Part shown: piece after piece, positions 1 to 7,689 of the stretch
How positions within the stretch are numbered: position 1 is the first letter of the stretch
How the letters are laid out: the number at the start of each line of letters is the position of its first letter
Source: Candidatus Hydrothermota bacterium
GTDB taxonomy: Bacteria > Hydrothermota > Hydrothermia > UBA1063
Length of the DNA: 15,124 nt
Direction: 5' to 3'
Assembly (NCBI GenBank): GCA_003644895.1
Contig: QNDO01000013.1
Location: 1-15,124 of the forward strand
The notes under the pieces: generated by a model
The model's database searches: none
Told to the model about the DNA's origin: nothing
The model's input: the letters and a program-made list of their open reading frames with translations, nothing else
Made by a program: the position numbers and the translations under genes

Positions 1-27
1 GATTTACTAATCCAAAAGAAACTTCGC

Positions 28-2658
28 ATGAGAATATCCTTCCAGAGGGAATTTAGAATACTCTACTGTTCTATTATTATACTTTTTTTATCCCTTCTTA
101 TAAATGTCAAATATTTTTCTGGCTGGTATAATAAATATAAATTCCCGCTTGACCCCAACTATGCCTGTATTTTCGCAGACGATTCAACTTTTATAAAACA
201 ACCGTTTCATAAAAAAACCACTTTTTTAATCCATTGCAAAAAACCAGAGGTTCAGATCCTGAGTATCAGGGATACTGTGCTTAAGATTAAAAACTTTAAG
301 CCGGGCAGATATTATATAAAGGCCTCGGTGAGTAAATTAAAAAGTACCATATCAATTGTTGATATACTCCCTGTTCCTCGAGTGGATTCAATAAAGGTAA
401 AATTGGGTAATAAAATCTACAAAAATGAAAAATCTCTCCTGATCAAAAGGGGAGAAGAATTCAAGCTTGATGTATATGTCTGTGGAGACTTTAAATCCAT
501 ACTATTTTTTAATAGCGAAGTGATAGCTACTGGTACAGGGCATCTATCCTATAATGGAAATGCTACTAAAGACTTCACTGTGGACATTCTGTTCCAATCA
601 GGACTACTAACCAGAAGATATCACCTTTTTGACGCAATTGTACTAAATAATTTACCTCCAAGAATAGAGATTCAGGTCCCAAGATCCCTGATTTCAGACA
701 TCCCAGCAAGCATGCAGTTGATAATCAGGGGATCTGTGGAGGATGAAGATGGAATAAAACGAGTAGTACTCAATTACCGTATAAGGAATCAAAAGATGAA
801 AATACTTCTAAAAAGATACTCCACCGTGATTCCCTATGATACATTCTCTATGATTTTCAATCTTGATGAATTTCAGTTACTCCCTGGAGAAGAACTGAGA
901 TTTAAAATCATGGCTCAGGACATTTATGGGCTTTACGCAGAGAGTGAGGAATACATTGTTCGGTTTCCCACCTTAAATGAAATTTACAGTGAGCTAACGG
1001 AAGAAGTAGCTACAGGAATGAAAACAGTACAAGAAAGCAGAAGCAAGTTTGATGACTTTCAAGAGCGTTTAGAAGGCTATATTGATAGTTTGAAATTTAA
1101 AGCAGATCTTGATGAAGAAGCACAGAAAAAATTAAAAAATTCCCTTGAGGAGATAATCACTAAACTACAGAACTCTCAGAAGAGCTTGGAAAATTTTCAG
1201 GAAGTAATATCCAGAATGAGAGAACTTTCTATTTCTCCTGATATAATAAAAAATATCGAAAAAATAAGCAAACTCCTAAACGAGATAATGAATGAAGAAT
1301 TAAAAGACTTGTTCAATAATCTTCAAAAAATTTCAAAGATAGAAGATGAAGAAAAATTAAAGGATATTGCTGACCGAATCGCAAAAAATAGAAAAAAGAT
1401 AATTGAGAATCTTGAGTTTTTTGAAAAACTTTTGGAGAGAGTTAAAGAAGAAATGGAGATGGAGAGGATTTTTACTCAGTTAGACGATCTTTACACAAAA
1501 CGCAAAGATATTAGATTACAGACGCAAACAGGATTGGATATGGATACCCTGTTTCAAGAAGAACAAAAATTCAAAAAAGAGCTGGATTCATTAAATTATA
1601 CGATTCAGGAAGTGCTTAAAAGCTATGAGAACATCAAATCCGTAGAGAAAATTTTAAACGAGTTGAAAACCTCAATGGACAAAGTCTTTAGTTCACAGGA
1701 TAAAATTTTATCATCTGTAAAGAAAAAAAGAAGAAAACGAGCTGTTCAATTTCAGAAGGAACAAGAAAGTGAATTGGGAAGGATTTTAAAACAGTTCAAA
1801 AACCTAAGGAATGCAATGGATGCAGCAAGAAGTAGTGAACTGATGCATTTACTTGATAAAATTAGGAGAGAACTGCTTTTTATTTCATTAAATCTTGAAA
1901 ACAACCTCAAAAATGAAAGTATTTTCCCCTATTTTCATGATGCACTATTAAAAGCACGGGATGATCTCAAGGAATTCAGTTTTATGTTTCTAATAGGCGG
2001 GACAGGGCTTTTAAAAATTCTTGATTTTGCTATAGACTCATTGAACTCTACTCCAGACAAGTCATTACAGAGTATTAATCTTGTGATACTAAATTTATAC
2101 AGAATTTATAGTGCCATGCAAAATCAGAGTAAAGGACAGGGAATGCAAGATGCCATGAAAATTTTGGAAAATTTACTGAAACGACAAGCCTCGCTTACTA
2201 GAAGGACCTCAGGGCTACTTCCTTTACCCTTTACTTATCCGGTTCAATCTGAGTTAGAGAAGCTCTTGGAAGAACAAAAAGCACTCAAATCTCAACTCAT
2301 GGAGATGTATATGAAAAGTAGTAATGAAGAGTTAAGACAAAAAATTTATGAAGCTCTTAAAGAGATAGACAAGGCGCAGCAGAAATTGGCAGAGCATAAA
2401 CTTACAGAAGATATCATAGAGCATCAGAGAAGGGCTTTAAAACACATGCTCGAAGCCGAAAGAGCTCTGAAAGAACAGAGATTCAGTGAAAAGAGATATG
2501 CTGAACCTCCAAAACCATATATTGTACCTCACCCTTCTGAACTACAATACAAAACAGAAATCCAGGAAATTAATAGAGCCTTACAGCAAATTGATAAACT
2601 GGATCCGGCATATCAAAAAATAATAAGAAAATATCTTCTACAATTACTTGAGGACTAA
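28..2658 (+). CDS. Membrane-anchored Ig-like/coiled-coil protein, DUF4175-like
   Basis: 876 residues. One N-terminal membrane segment (about residues 9-27) is followed by beta-rich extracytoplasmic sequence to about 200 and an Ig-like domain at about 205-312. That domain starts with LPPRIEI, contains EDEDGIKRV and ends in RFPTLNEIY. A long charged alpha-helical/coiled-coil region runs from about 315 to the end. The layout, and the tail with ALKEQRFSEKR followed by a terminal PAYQKIIRKYLLQL, resemble DUF4175-family proteins that accompany BatA/DUF58 genes in FCB-group bacteria. This assignment is from memory of the family pattern, not a search. The precise function is unknown; an envelope scaffold is possible. 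The ATG at 28 has only a weak ribosome site, and its frame stays open to base 1, so the true start could lie off the window. The 3' end overlaps the end of mltG on the other strand by 15 bases. Confidence 0.6.
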   Translation: MRISFQREFRILYCSIIILFLSLLINVKYFSGWYNKYKFPLDPNYACIFADDSTFIKQPFHKKTTFLIHCKKPEVQILSIRDTVLKIKNFKPGRYYIKASVSKLKSTISIVDILPVPRVDSIKVKLGNKIYKNEKSLLIKRGEEFKLDVYVCGDFKSILFFNSEVIATGTGHLSYNGNATKDFTVDILFQSGLLTRRYHLFDAIVLNNLPPRIEIQVPRSLISDIPASMQLIIRGSVEDEDGIKRVVLNYRIRNQKMKILLKRYSTVIPYDTFSMIFNLDEFQLLPGEELRFKIMAQDIYGLYAESEEYIVRFPTLNEIYSELTEEVATGMKTVQESRSKFDDFQERLEGYIDSLKFKADLDEEAQKKLKNSLEEIITKLQNSQKSLENFQEVISRMRELSISPDIIKNIEKISKLLNEIMNEELKDLFNNLQKISKIEDEEKLKDIADRIAKNRKKIIENLEFFEKLLERVKEEMEMERIFTQLDDLYTKRKDIRLQTQTGLDMDTLFQEEQKFKKELDSLNYTIQEVLKSYENIKSVEKILNELKTSMDKVFSSQDKILSSVKKKRRKRAVQFQKEQESELGRILKQFKNLRNAMDAARSSELMHLLDKIRRELLFISLNLENNLKNESIFPYFHDALLKARDDLKEFSFMFLIGGTGLLKILDFAIDSLNSTPDKSLQSINLVILNLYRIYSAMQNQSKGQGMQDAMKILENLLKRQASLTRRTSGLLPLPFTYPVQSELEKLLEEQKALKSQLMEMYMKSSNEELRQKIYEALKEIDKAQQKLAEHKLTEDIIEHQRRALKHMLEAERALKEQRFSEKRYAEPPKPYIVPHPSELQYKTEIQEINRALQQIDKLDPAYQKIIRKYLLQLLED

Positions 2659-3663
2659 TTTTTTCCAAAGCTTTCTGGCCTTTAATATGTTCAATCTGTG
2701 CTCTGCATAAGTTCGGGCAAAGAAATGAGTACCATCCCCTTTGGCTACAAAATACAGATATTTTACTTTAGCTGGCCAGAGAGCAGCTTTAATTGATGCC
2801 AAAGATGGCGAACCGATAGGGGTCGGAGGCAGACCATGATATATATATGAATTATACGGCGATTTTACTTTCAAATCCCTGTAATCCAGTCTAAATTTAT
2901 GTTCAGGAAGGATGTATTGAATGGTTGCACAGGATTCAAGAGGTTTTCGTATTCTCAATCTATTGTGAAAAACAGCAGAAATAAGAGGCCTTTCAAAATC
3001 TACCTGAGCCTCTTTCTCTATAATAGAGGCGAGTGTCAAAATTTGATGCAGGTTCATATGTAGCTCATCCATTCTCTTATACATAGAATCATTAAGAACA
3101 TTGAATAATCTCCTGACCATTTTGTATATAATAACTTCAGGACTGGCTCCCCAGTAAAATTTGTATGTATCAGGGAATAGGTATCCTTCTAGAGTGGGAG
3201 CATGGTTAAGCCTTGGAAAGAATCGGGAAAGTCTTTCTATAAAAGCAGAATCCTGGGTCAATTTAATAAACCTTGCTGTATCTACACCAATTGAACTTAA
3301 TCTCAGAGCGATTTCCCTGATTGTCGAACCTTCTGGTATCCACACATATACTTCTTGAAGGCCTGCTCCCTTTCTAGTAAGGGCTATCAATACTCTAAAA
3401 TTTCCAAGATTCTTTCTAAAAGTATATTTACCTGCTTTTATTTTTGAATCAAGGTGTAGAATGCGAGCCACAGCGAGGAAGGATTCTTCCCTTCCTATTA
3501 TTCCTTTTTCTTCAAGTTTTGCAGCTACAAAACTGGCTGGTACTCCCTTTGAAACTACAATATCAATGTCCCCTTCTGCTGGTGAAAAAAATTCTATCCA
3601 TAAAAGTGCAGACACGAACAGGGCGATTATGAATACAATTGAGAGAAGTCTAAGTGCTTTCAT
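2644..3663 (-). CDS. mltG: Endolytic murein transglycosylase MltG (YceG family)
   Basis: Inner-membrane lytic transglycosylase that cuts nascent peptidoglycan strands and so sets glycan length. The 339 residues match the usual family length. There is one N-terminal membrane anchor (about 5-25), then a LysM-like region (about 30-100) and the YceG catalytic domain. The catalytic motif ASIIEKEA (212-219) places Glu218 at the same number as the catalytic Glu of E. coli MltG. Other family marks are EGYLFPDTY (159-167), a substrate-groove segment around LESCATIQY (242-250), and GLPPTPIGSPS followed by YFVAKGDGTHFF near the C-terminus. The ATG start overlaps the end of ruvX by 14 bases and an AGGTG-type ribosome site lies about 9 bases upstream. 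It is the last gene of the LapA-like/ROK/ruvX/mltG operon; ruvX-mltG adjacency is common in bacteria. Its tail overlaps the convergent gene ending at 2658. Confidence 0.96.
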   Translation of the reverse strand: MKALRLLSIVFIIALFVSALLWIEFFSPAEGDIDIVVSKGVPASFVAAKLEEKGIIGREESFLAVARILHLDSKIKAGKYTFRKNLGNFRVLIALTRKGAGLQEVYVWIPEGSTIREIALRLSSIGVDTARFIKLTQDSAFIERLSRFFPRLNHAPTLEGYLFPDTYKFYWGASPEVIIYKMVRRLFNVLNDSMYKRMDELHMNLHQILTLASIIEKEAQVDFERPLISAVFHNRLRIRKPLESCATIQYILPEHKFRLDYRDLKVKSPYNSYIYHGLPPTPIGSPSLASIKAALWPAKVKYLYFVAKGDGTHFFARTYAEHRLNILKARKLWKKLVLK

Positions 3664-4087
3664 TTTCCAGACACCTCGAATCCAGATAATTCTGTAAAAG
3701 ATAAGCTGCTGCTAACTTATCAATCTCCTTTTTATTTTTATCACCAAGTGGGATTTTTTTCTTTTTTTCAATAAATTTTTTCTCAGCCATCTTTGAAGTA
3801 AACCTTTCATCAAAAAATTTTATGCTAATATTTTTTAAATGTTTTTTAAGCTCTCCTCCGAATTGTCTGACTTTCCTTGCAATATCGCCTTCTCTCCCAT
3901 TAAGATTTAGAGGAAGCCCTATTATTATTTCATTAACATCTTCTACATCGATTATTTTAATTATCTCACTTAATGCATTTTCATCATTTGGTATAGCCTT
4001 ATAAGGTACAGCGATTAACTTTAATTCATCACTTATGGCGAGACCTATTCGTTTAAGTCCAAAATCAATGGCTAGAATCCTCGACAT
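3650..4087 (-). CDS. ruvX: RuvX/YqgF family Holliday-junction resolvase-like nuclease
   Basis: Small RNase H-fold protein. The family is linked to Holliday-junction resolution and to 16S rRNA 5' maturation. From the chosen start it is 145 residues, within the usual 135-160. Visible motifs are ILAIDFGLKRIGLAIS at the N-terminus (Asp8), IIGLPLNLNGREG, FFDERFTSKMAE and a final KEIDKLAAAYLLQNYL carrying the last conserved Asp. A longer reading from base 4141 adds 18 residues before the family start. I prefer the ATG at 4087, because homologues begin a few residues before the IDFG motif and a purine-rich AAAGGAA lies directly before it, although the spacing is short. The start lies inside the end of the ROK kinase gene (23-base overlap), which suggests translational coupling. 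The Lys-rich segment before the last motif (EKKKKIPLGDKNKK) is typical of AT-rich genomes. Confidence 0.93.
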   Translation of the reverse strand: MSRILAIDFGLKRIGLAISDELKLIAVPYKAIPNDENALSEIIKIIDVEDVNEIIIGLPLNLNGREGDIARKVRQFGGELKKHLKNISIKFFDERFTSKMAEKKFIEKKKKIPLGDKNKKEIDKLAAAYLLQNYLDSRCLENEST

Positions 4088-5006
4088 TTCCTTTAACCAA
4101 TGCAAAATAATATGCTCCATACAAAGGAGCCTCATCTCCAAGTTGTGCCAGTACCACCTCCACTCCCCTCTTTTTATAACTCATAACTCGATTTTCAAGA
4201 ACCTGGAGTGTGGAGTTTATAAATAGGTCAAAGGATTTTGAAATACCTCCTCCTAATATTATTATTTCCGGATCGAAAATATGAATTAGAGTCACTAGCC
4301 CCACTCCGAGGATGTGTCCAAATTCATTCCAGAGATATGTTGAAAGTCGATCGCCTTTTTTTGCACACTCTGCAATAATGCGTGGTGTTATTTCAGTATA
4401 ATTGTTTAATAGACTATCAGGAAATTTCTTTTTCATGTATAAAGCTCTATCTTCAAAATATTTATTTCCAATATAAGCTTCAAGACATCCCCTTTGTCCA
4501 CACTTGCACAAAGGGCCTGACGGATTTATTACAATATGTCCTACTTCTCCAGCCGCATGAGTCTTTCCAAGCAGTAATTTACCTCCCGAAACAATCCCAC
4601 CTCCTACTCCTGTTCCAAGTGTGAGAAGTACCACATCCTTTTTACCTCTACCTGCACCGAATTTCCATTCACCCAATACATAAGCATTTGCATCATTAAT
4701 TACGTAAACCTCAAGCTCAGAATCCTTCTGGAGTATCATCTTTAGGTTTTCTTTTATCCATCCTTCAATATTGGGCGGTATTTCTACCACACCTGCATTG
4801 TGATCTACGAGCCCCGGCATCCCCACACCAACACGACTAACTCCCTTCTCTTTGAAAAATTTCATAACATCTTTAAGTTTTTTAATAACCACATCTTTTC
4901 CCTTGTCGGCTTCTGCAGGTATTTGTTTCTTTTCAAGCAACAAATCATCTTCAAATACACCAAAAAATATATTAGTACCTCCTACATCTACTGCCCCTAT
5001 TTTCAT
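4065..5006 (-). CDS. ROK family sugar kinase (glucokinase-like)
   Basis: Cytoplasmic kinase that phosphorylates a hexose, most often glucose at O6, with ATP. The 313 residues are the usual length for ROK kinases. The N-terminal ATP-binding DVGGTNIFFGVF (7-18) is present. The catalytic base is Asp105 in INDANA, and the second phosphate-binding loop is LGTGVGGGIV (130-139). The ROK signature with its zinc site is complete: GEVGH (His157), then CKCGQRGCLE (Cys167, Cys169, Cys174). There is no N-terminal helix-turn-helix, so this is an enzyme rather than a NagC/XylR-type repressor. The start has a GGAGG site 10 bases upstream, only 5 bases separate it from the upstream membrane-protein gene, and its end overlaps ruvX. 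Substrate cannot be settled from sequence alone: glucose, N-acetylmannosamine or another hexose are all possible. Confidence 0.93.
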   Translation of the reverse strand: MKIGAVDVGGTNIFFGVFEDDLLLEKKQIPAEADKGKDVVIKKLKDVMKFFKEKGVSRVGVGMPGLVDHNAGVVEIPPNIEGWIKENLKMILQKDSELEVYVINDANAYVLGEWKFGAGRGKKDVVLLTLGTGVGGGIVSGGKLLLGKTHAAGEVGHIVINPSGPLCKCGQRGCLEAYIGNKYFEDRALYMKKKFPDSLLNNYTEITPRIIAECAKKGDRLSTYLWNEFGHILGVGLVTLIHIFDPEIIILGGGISKSFDLFINSTLQVLENRVMSYKKRGVEVVLAQLGDEAPLYGAYYFALVKGNVEDSSH

Positions 5007-5011
5007 TGAGA

Positions 5012-5404
5012 TTATTCCTCCGTAGATTTTTTCTCTTCTCCTTCCTCCTCACCTAATTTTTGCTCAATTGTATGTAACCTTTTATCGATTTCATCCATAA
5101 ATTCGGTAAGGTAAGCCTCTAGCTTTGAAGTCAATGTCTTTAATTCCTCTGTTTGACTATCATACATTTCTGCTTTGAACTTATTGATTTTCTTCTGGCA
5201 CTGTTCCTCCTTTATAATCCCTATTAGGCCCAGCAATACCAAAAAGAATAAAGTTATCAAATAAAACAGAGGGTATATTACAATATTAGCTTTCCAGAAA
5301 AGAAAGTTCACCTCCACAGGTGTGAAAAACAAGGTGGAATTAGCAATCATTAAAATTGCTCCCCCAATTGTATATATTAGAATTAGAATCCATTGAATTG
5401 TCAT
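5012..5404 (-). CDS. LapA-like (DUF1049) two-helix membrane protein with coiled coil
   Basis: 130 residues. Two membrane segments (about 4-24 and 40-64) are joined by a short loop with VEVNFLFWKANI, which looks like the hydrophobic core of LapA/DUF1049 proteins. A soluble coiled-coil tail (about 66-118) follows, with an acidic/lysine end (EEEGEEKKSTEE). In Gram-negative bacteria LapA takes part in lipopolysaccharide assembly with LapB, but no lapB is visible here, so that role should not be assumed. It is the first gene of the operon leading to mltG. AGGAGG lies six bases before the ATG, and a promoter with 17-base spacing lies upstream. The family assignment rests on the pattern of the first 64 residues only. 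Confidence 0.6.
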   Translation of the reverse strand: MTIQWILILIYTIGGAILMIANSTLFFTPVEVNFLFWKANIVIYPLFYLITLFFLVLLGLIGIIKEEQCQKKINKFKAEMYDSQTEELKTLTSKLEAYLTEFMDEIDKRLHTIEQKLGEEEGEEKKSTEE

Positions 5405-5424
5405 TTTCTTCCTCCTATATGTAA

Positions 5425-5453
5425 ATGATAAATTATTCAGATTAGTTAATCAA
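5425..5453 (-). promoter_or_regulatory. Promoter of the LapA-like/ROK/ruvX/mltG operon
   Basis: On the minus strand, TTGATT (5453-5448) and TATCAT (5430-5425) are separated by exactly 17 bases. They match the sigma-70-type consensus at 4 and 5 of 6 positions. Transcription would start about 15 bases before the ribosome site AGGAGG at 5416-5411. This is a prediction from sequence only. Confidence 0.6.
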
Positions 5454-5461
5454 ATCCATGT

Positions 5462-5491
5462 TTGACAAATAGATGGCTCAACCAACATAAT
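5462..5491 (+). promoter_or_regulatory. Promoter of the repeat-protein gene
   Basis: A perfect TTGACA (5462-5467) is followed after 18 bases by CATAAT (5486-5491). A start near 5498 would leave a leader of about 15 bases containing only the ribosome site AGGAGG (5502-5507), five bases before the ATG at 5513. The -35 box lies 8 bases from the -35 box of the opposite promoter, so the two are back to back. Confidence 0.65.
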
Positions 5492-5512
5492 ATTATATAT
5501 AAGGAGGGATAA

Positions 5513-7003
5513 ATGAGGTGGTTATCAGGAATTAAAAAATTGTACCCTGTATTTTCGATCCCATTTCTACTTTTTTCTGTCACCTTACTCTGTGCACAAG
5601 GTGAATTTCTTATTGACACACAACCAGGCTCTTATTCCCAATCTAATCCCACAGTGGCATATGATGGTACAAATTATCTTGTTGTTTGGCAGGATACAAG
5701 AAATGGAACATATGATATTTATGGGGCAAGAGTTGGAGCAGGAGGGACTATTCTTGATACTATACCAATAGCCATTTCAACCGCTTCCAATGATCAGATA
5801 AAACCACAGGTTACATTTGGAGATCTCTATTATCTCGTTGTCTGGGAGGATTACAGGAATGATGTTTATAATTTTGATGTTTATGGGTGTCGTGTTAACA
5901 AGATCGGTAACATTCTGGATACCTCCGGGATTGTTATAAAAGATCTTCAAGCTTCCTATGCACTGGATCCTGCTGTTTCATTTGATGGTACTAATTACTT
6001 TATCACCTATAGCAGTTATGACATTTACTTCTGGGACGAAATTTACGGAGAGTTTCTAAGTCCCTCCGGACAGCGTGTGGGGTGGGGTGTAAATATCGGT
6101 GGATCTACAGCAGGTGATGACCACAGGTCAAGGATTGCATTTGATGGTACCAACTACCTTGTAGTGTGGCATGCATTGGATAAAGATATTTTGGGGAGCA
6201 GAGTCACCCCATCTGGTTCAAACCTGGATGTAACCCCAATCTCCATATGTACTGCTACGGGAAACCAGACAGAACCGGAGGTAGCTTTTGACGGGACAAA
6301 CTATCTTGTAGTGTGGCAGGATGATAGAAATGGAAACATGGATATTTATGGAGCAAGAGTTACTCCGTCTGGTTCGGTACTTGACCCCGAAGGATTTCCT
6401 ATATGTACCCAGGGTTCTACACAAACAAACCCAGCGATTGCATTTGATGGTACTAACTATGTAGTAGTCTGGGAGGATTACAGAAATGGTAATGCAGATC
6501 TCTACGGTGCAGTGCTCAGTCCTACAGGTAGTGTTCTCGATACCTTCATCGTGTCATCTAAACCTGGAGATCAAGTAACACCTTCTTTAGCTCATGGTTC
6601 AGGAAATCAAATCCTTATTGTTTATTCTGGATGGACAGATACTTACAATGGTATTCCAATAAACACAATGAGAATCTGGGCAAGGTTCTACCCTATAACG
6701 GATGTAGACGAAAATACTCCACGAAAATCTTATGTCTCAACTCTTCGGATTTATCCTCTTTTTCTCGCAGAAGATGATTTATTTACTATCCAATGGACTT
6801 CAAAAAACCCATCGGTTAGCATAGAGATTTATAATATTAAAGGGGATCAAATAGCCAGGTGGGAGTTTAGCAATAAAAATGAAGGAGTCATAATCTGGAA
6901 TCTAAAGAATAAATTGGGAGTTCGGATAAAACCGGGTATCTATTTTGTAACCTTATCCTCAGACAAAGAGAAATATTATAAGAAGTTCATTGTATTAAGA
7001 TAA
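5513..7003 (+). CDS. Secreted seven-repeat (probable beta-propeller) protein with C-terminal sorting-like domain
   Basis: 496 residues. A signal peptide occupies about residues 1-28, with basic MRWLSGIKK, a hydrophobic core and likely cleavage near LLCA. Cys27 is not in a good lipobox because Leu precedes it. Seven repeats begin at residues 45, 98, 153, 206, 255, 307 and 357, spaced 49-55 residues. The consensus is P-x-[VI]-[AS]-F-D-G-T-N-Y-L-V-V-W-[QE]-D-x-R-N-G, then D-[IL]-Y-G-A-R-V-x-P-S-G-x-x-L-D. Repeats of this size and number suggest a seven-bladed beta-propeller. The last ~90 residues (IEIYNIKGDQIARW, then IKPGIYFVTL and KKFIVLR) form an FlgD/Por-secretion-like C-terminal domain, typical of proteins exported and anchored in FCB-type bacteria. 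No catalytic residues are recognised, so binding or surface roles are the likeliest. It is expressed alone from a near-consensus promoter. Confidence 0.8.
   Translation: MRWLSGIKKLYPVFSIPFLLFSVTLLCAQGEFLIDTQPGSYSQSNPTVAYDGTNYLVVWQDTRNGTYDIYGARVGAGGTILDTIPIAISTASNDQIKPQVTFGDLYYLVVWEDYRNDVYNFDVYGCRVNKIGNILDTSGIVIKDLQASYALDPAVSFDGTNYFITYSSYDIYFWDEIYGEFLSPSGQRVGWGVNIGGSTAGDDHRSRIAFDGTNYLVVWHALDKDILGSRVTPSGSNLDVTPISICTATGNQTEPEVAFDGTNYLVVWQDDRNGNMDIYGARVTPSGSVLDPEGFPICTQGSTQTNPAIAFDGTNYVVVWEDYRNGNADLYGAVLSPTGSVLDTFIVSSKPGDQVTPSLAHGSGNQILIVYSGWTDTYNGIPINTMRIWARFYPITDVDENTPRKSYVSTLRIYPLFLAEDDLFTIQWTSKNPSVSIEIYNIKGDQIARWEFSNKNEGVIIWNLKNKLGVRIKPGIYFVTLSSDKEKYYKKFIVLR
5645..6691 (+). repeat. Seven tandem ~150-base coding repeats
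   Basis: Tandem in-frame repeats encode the FDGTNYLVVW units of the secreted protein. Units 4, 5 and 6 (about 6128-6580) are the most alike, with repeated DNA close to ttTGATGGTACtAACTA and TAGTGTGGCAGGAT. Units 2, 3 and 7 are strongly diverged. This suggests recent duplication or homogenisation of the central units only. Confidence 0.75.
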
Positions 7004-7011
7004 TATAAAAA

Positions 7012-7084
7012 TGGAGATGGGGGGACTCGAACCCCCGACCCCCGGCTTGCAAAGCCGATGCTCTCCCAGCTGAGCTACATCCCC
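7012..7084 (-). tRNA. tRNA-Ala (anticodon UGC)
   Basis: 73 bases read on the minus strand and fold as a full cloverleaf. The acceptor is GGGGATG with CATCTCC, including the G3-U70 wobble that marks alanine tRNAs. The D arm is GCTC/GAGC, the anticodon loop TTTGCAA gives anticodon TGC, and the T arm is GGGGG-TTCGAGT-CCCCC. The discriminator base is A. The 3' CCA is not encoded: the gene is followed at once by TTTTTATATTA, so CCA must be added after transcription. Base 26 is A, so this tRNA has no G26 target for Trm1. It lies 62 bases downstream of coaD on the same strand and ends 8 bases from the convergent repeat-protein gene. Confidence 0.98.
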
Positions 7085-7106
7085 CTTTTGGTAGTTAGAT
7101 AATATA

Positions 7107-7135
7107 ATTATAACATCCTGAAACCGAAAACGCAA
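7107..7135 (-). promoter_or_regulatory. Promoter of tRNA-Ala, extended -10
   Basis: On the minus strand, TTGCGT (7135-7130), 17 bases, then a perfect TATAAT (7112-7107) preceded by TGT, an extended -10. Transcription would begin near 7100, giving a 16-base leader before the tRNA. No terminator is visible between coaD and this promoter, so read-through transcripts may also supply the tRNA. Confidence 0.7.
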
Positions 7136-7146
7136 GACTTAGAGCC

Positions 7147-7689
7147 CTAAATTGACTGCTCAAATTCCTCTCCTGTTCCCTCTTTCTTGATTCTTTCTCT
7201 CATTTCCCGGAGTCTATCCGCTACAGGTTTCGGAACGAGACTTGAGATGTCTCCCCCCAGGGATGCAATTTCCTTTACAAGACTAGATGCAAGATATGCA
7301 TACTCTTCAGAAGGTATAAGAAATAAAATCTCAACATCCGGATACAATCTTCGGTTCATCCATGCCATTTTAAATTCGTATTCGAAGTCAGAAACAGCTC
7401 TCAGTCCCCTGATTATTGCATTGGCTTTATGCTCTTTACAAAAATCTACGAGTAATTTGTTTATTAAGGGCTTTACCTCCACATTAGGAAAATCCTTAAC
7501 AGATTCTCTGATAAACTCTATCCTTTCCTCAAGAGAAAATAGGGTCTTTTTGTGCAATGAGGCAGCAACCGCAACTATAACCTTGTCAAACAGTTTACTT
7601 GCCCTTTTAATTATATCAATATGCCCGAGGGTAACTGGGTCAAAACTACCCGGGTATACAGCTATAATATGCGAGTTTACTCTGTCCAA
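7147..7689 (-). CDS. coaD: Phosphopantetheine adenylyltransferase (CoaD)
   Basis: Fourth step of coenzyme A synthesis: transfers AMP from ATP to 4'-phosphopantetheine to form dephospho-CoA. Nucleotidyltransferase marks are YPGSFDPVTLGH (12-23, with the catalytic His23), RGLRAVSDFEYE (94-105), and SSLVKEIASLGGD (135-147), which corresponds to the ISS-S-VKE region. The 180 residues are somewhat longer than the usual 160, through about 5 extra N-terminal residues and an acidic/basic tail (RERIKKEGTGEEFEQ). The start is TTG, supported by AGGAGG (7701-7696) six bases upstream and by the lack of another start before the core motif. The first 44 bases overlap the end of rsmD, the classic rsmD-coaD pair. 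Confidence 0.96.
   Translation of the reverse strand: MDRVNSHIIAVYPGSFDPVTLGHIDIIKRASKLFDKVIVAVAASLHKKTLFSLEERIEFIRESVKDFPNVEVKPLINKLLVDFCKEHKANAIIRGLRAVSDFEYEFKMAWMNRRLYPDVEILFLIPSEEYAYLASSLVKEIASLGGDISSLVPKPVADRLREMRERIKKEGTGEEFEQSI

Noticed and set aside
3..54. Open frame ending in TAG at 52-54, possibly the tail of an upstream gene overlapping the first gene
   Set aside because: Only 17 codons are visible and nothing in them is recognisable; a stop by chance is as likely.
4088..4141. Longer N-terminus for RuvX (18 extra residues from the ATG at 4141)
   Set aside because: It would extend before the family's normal start and overlap the kinase gene by 77 bases; the ATG at 4087 fits homologues better.
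4382..4624. Plus-strand frames inside the ROK kinase, ruvX and mltG genes
   Set aside because: Antisense shadows with unnatural composition and no ribosome sites; the minus-strand genes carry full family motifs.
5604..5613. Lipoprotein signal at Cys27 of the repeat protein
   Set aside because: The residue before Cys is Leu, not Gly/Ala/Ser, so it does not fit a lipobox; ordinary signal peptidase I cleavage is more likely.
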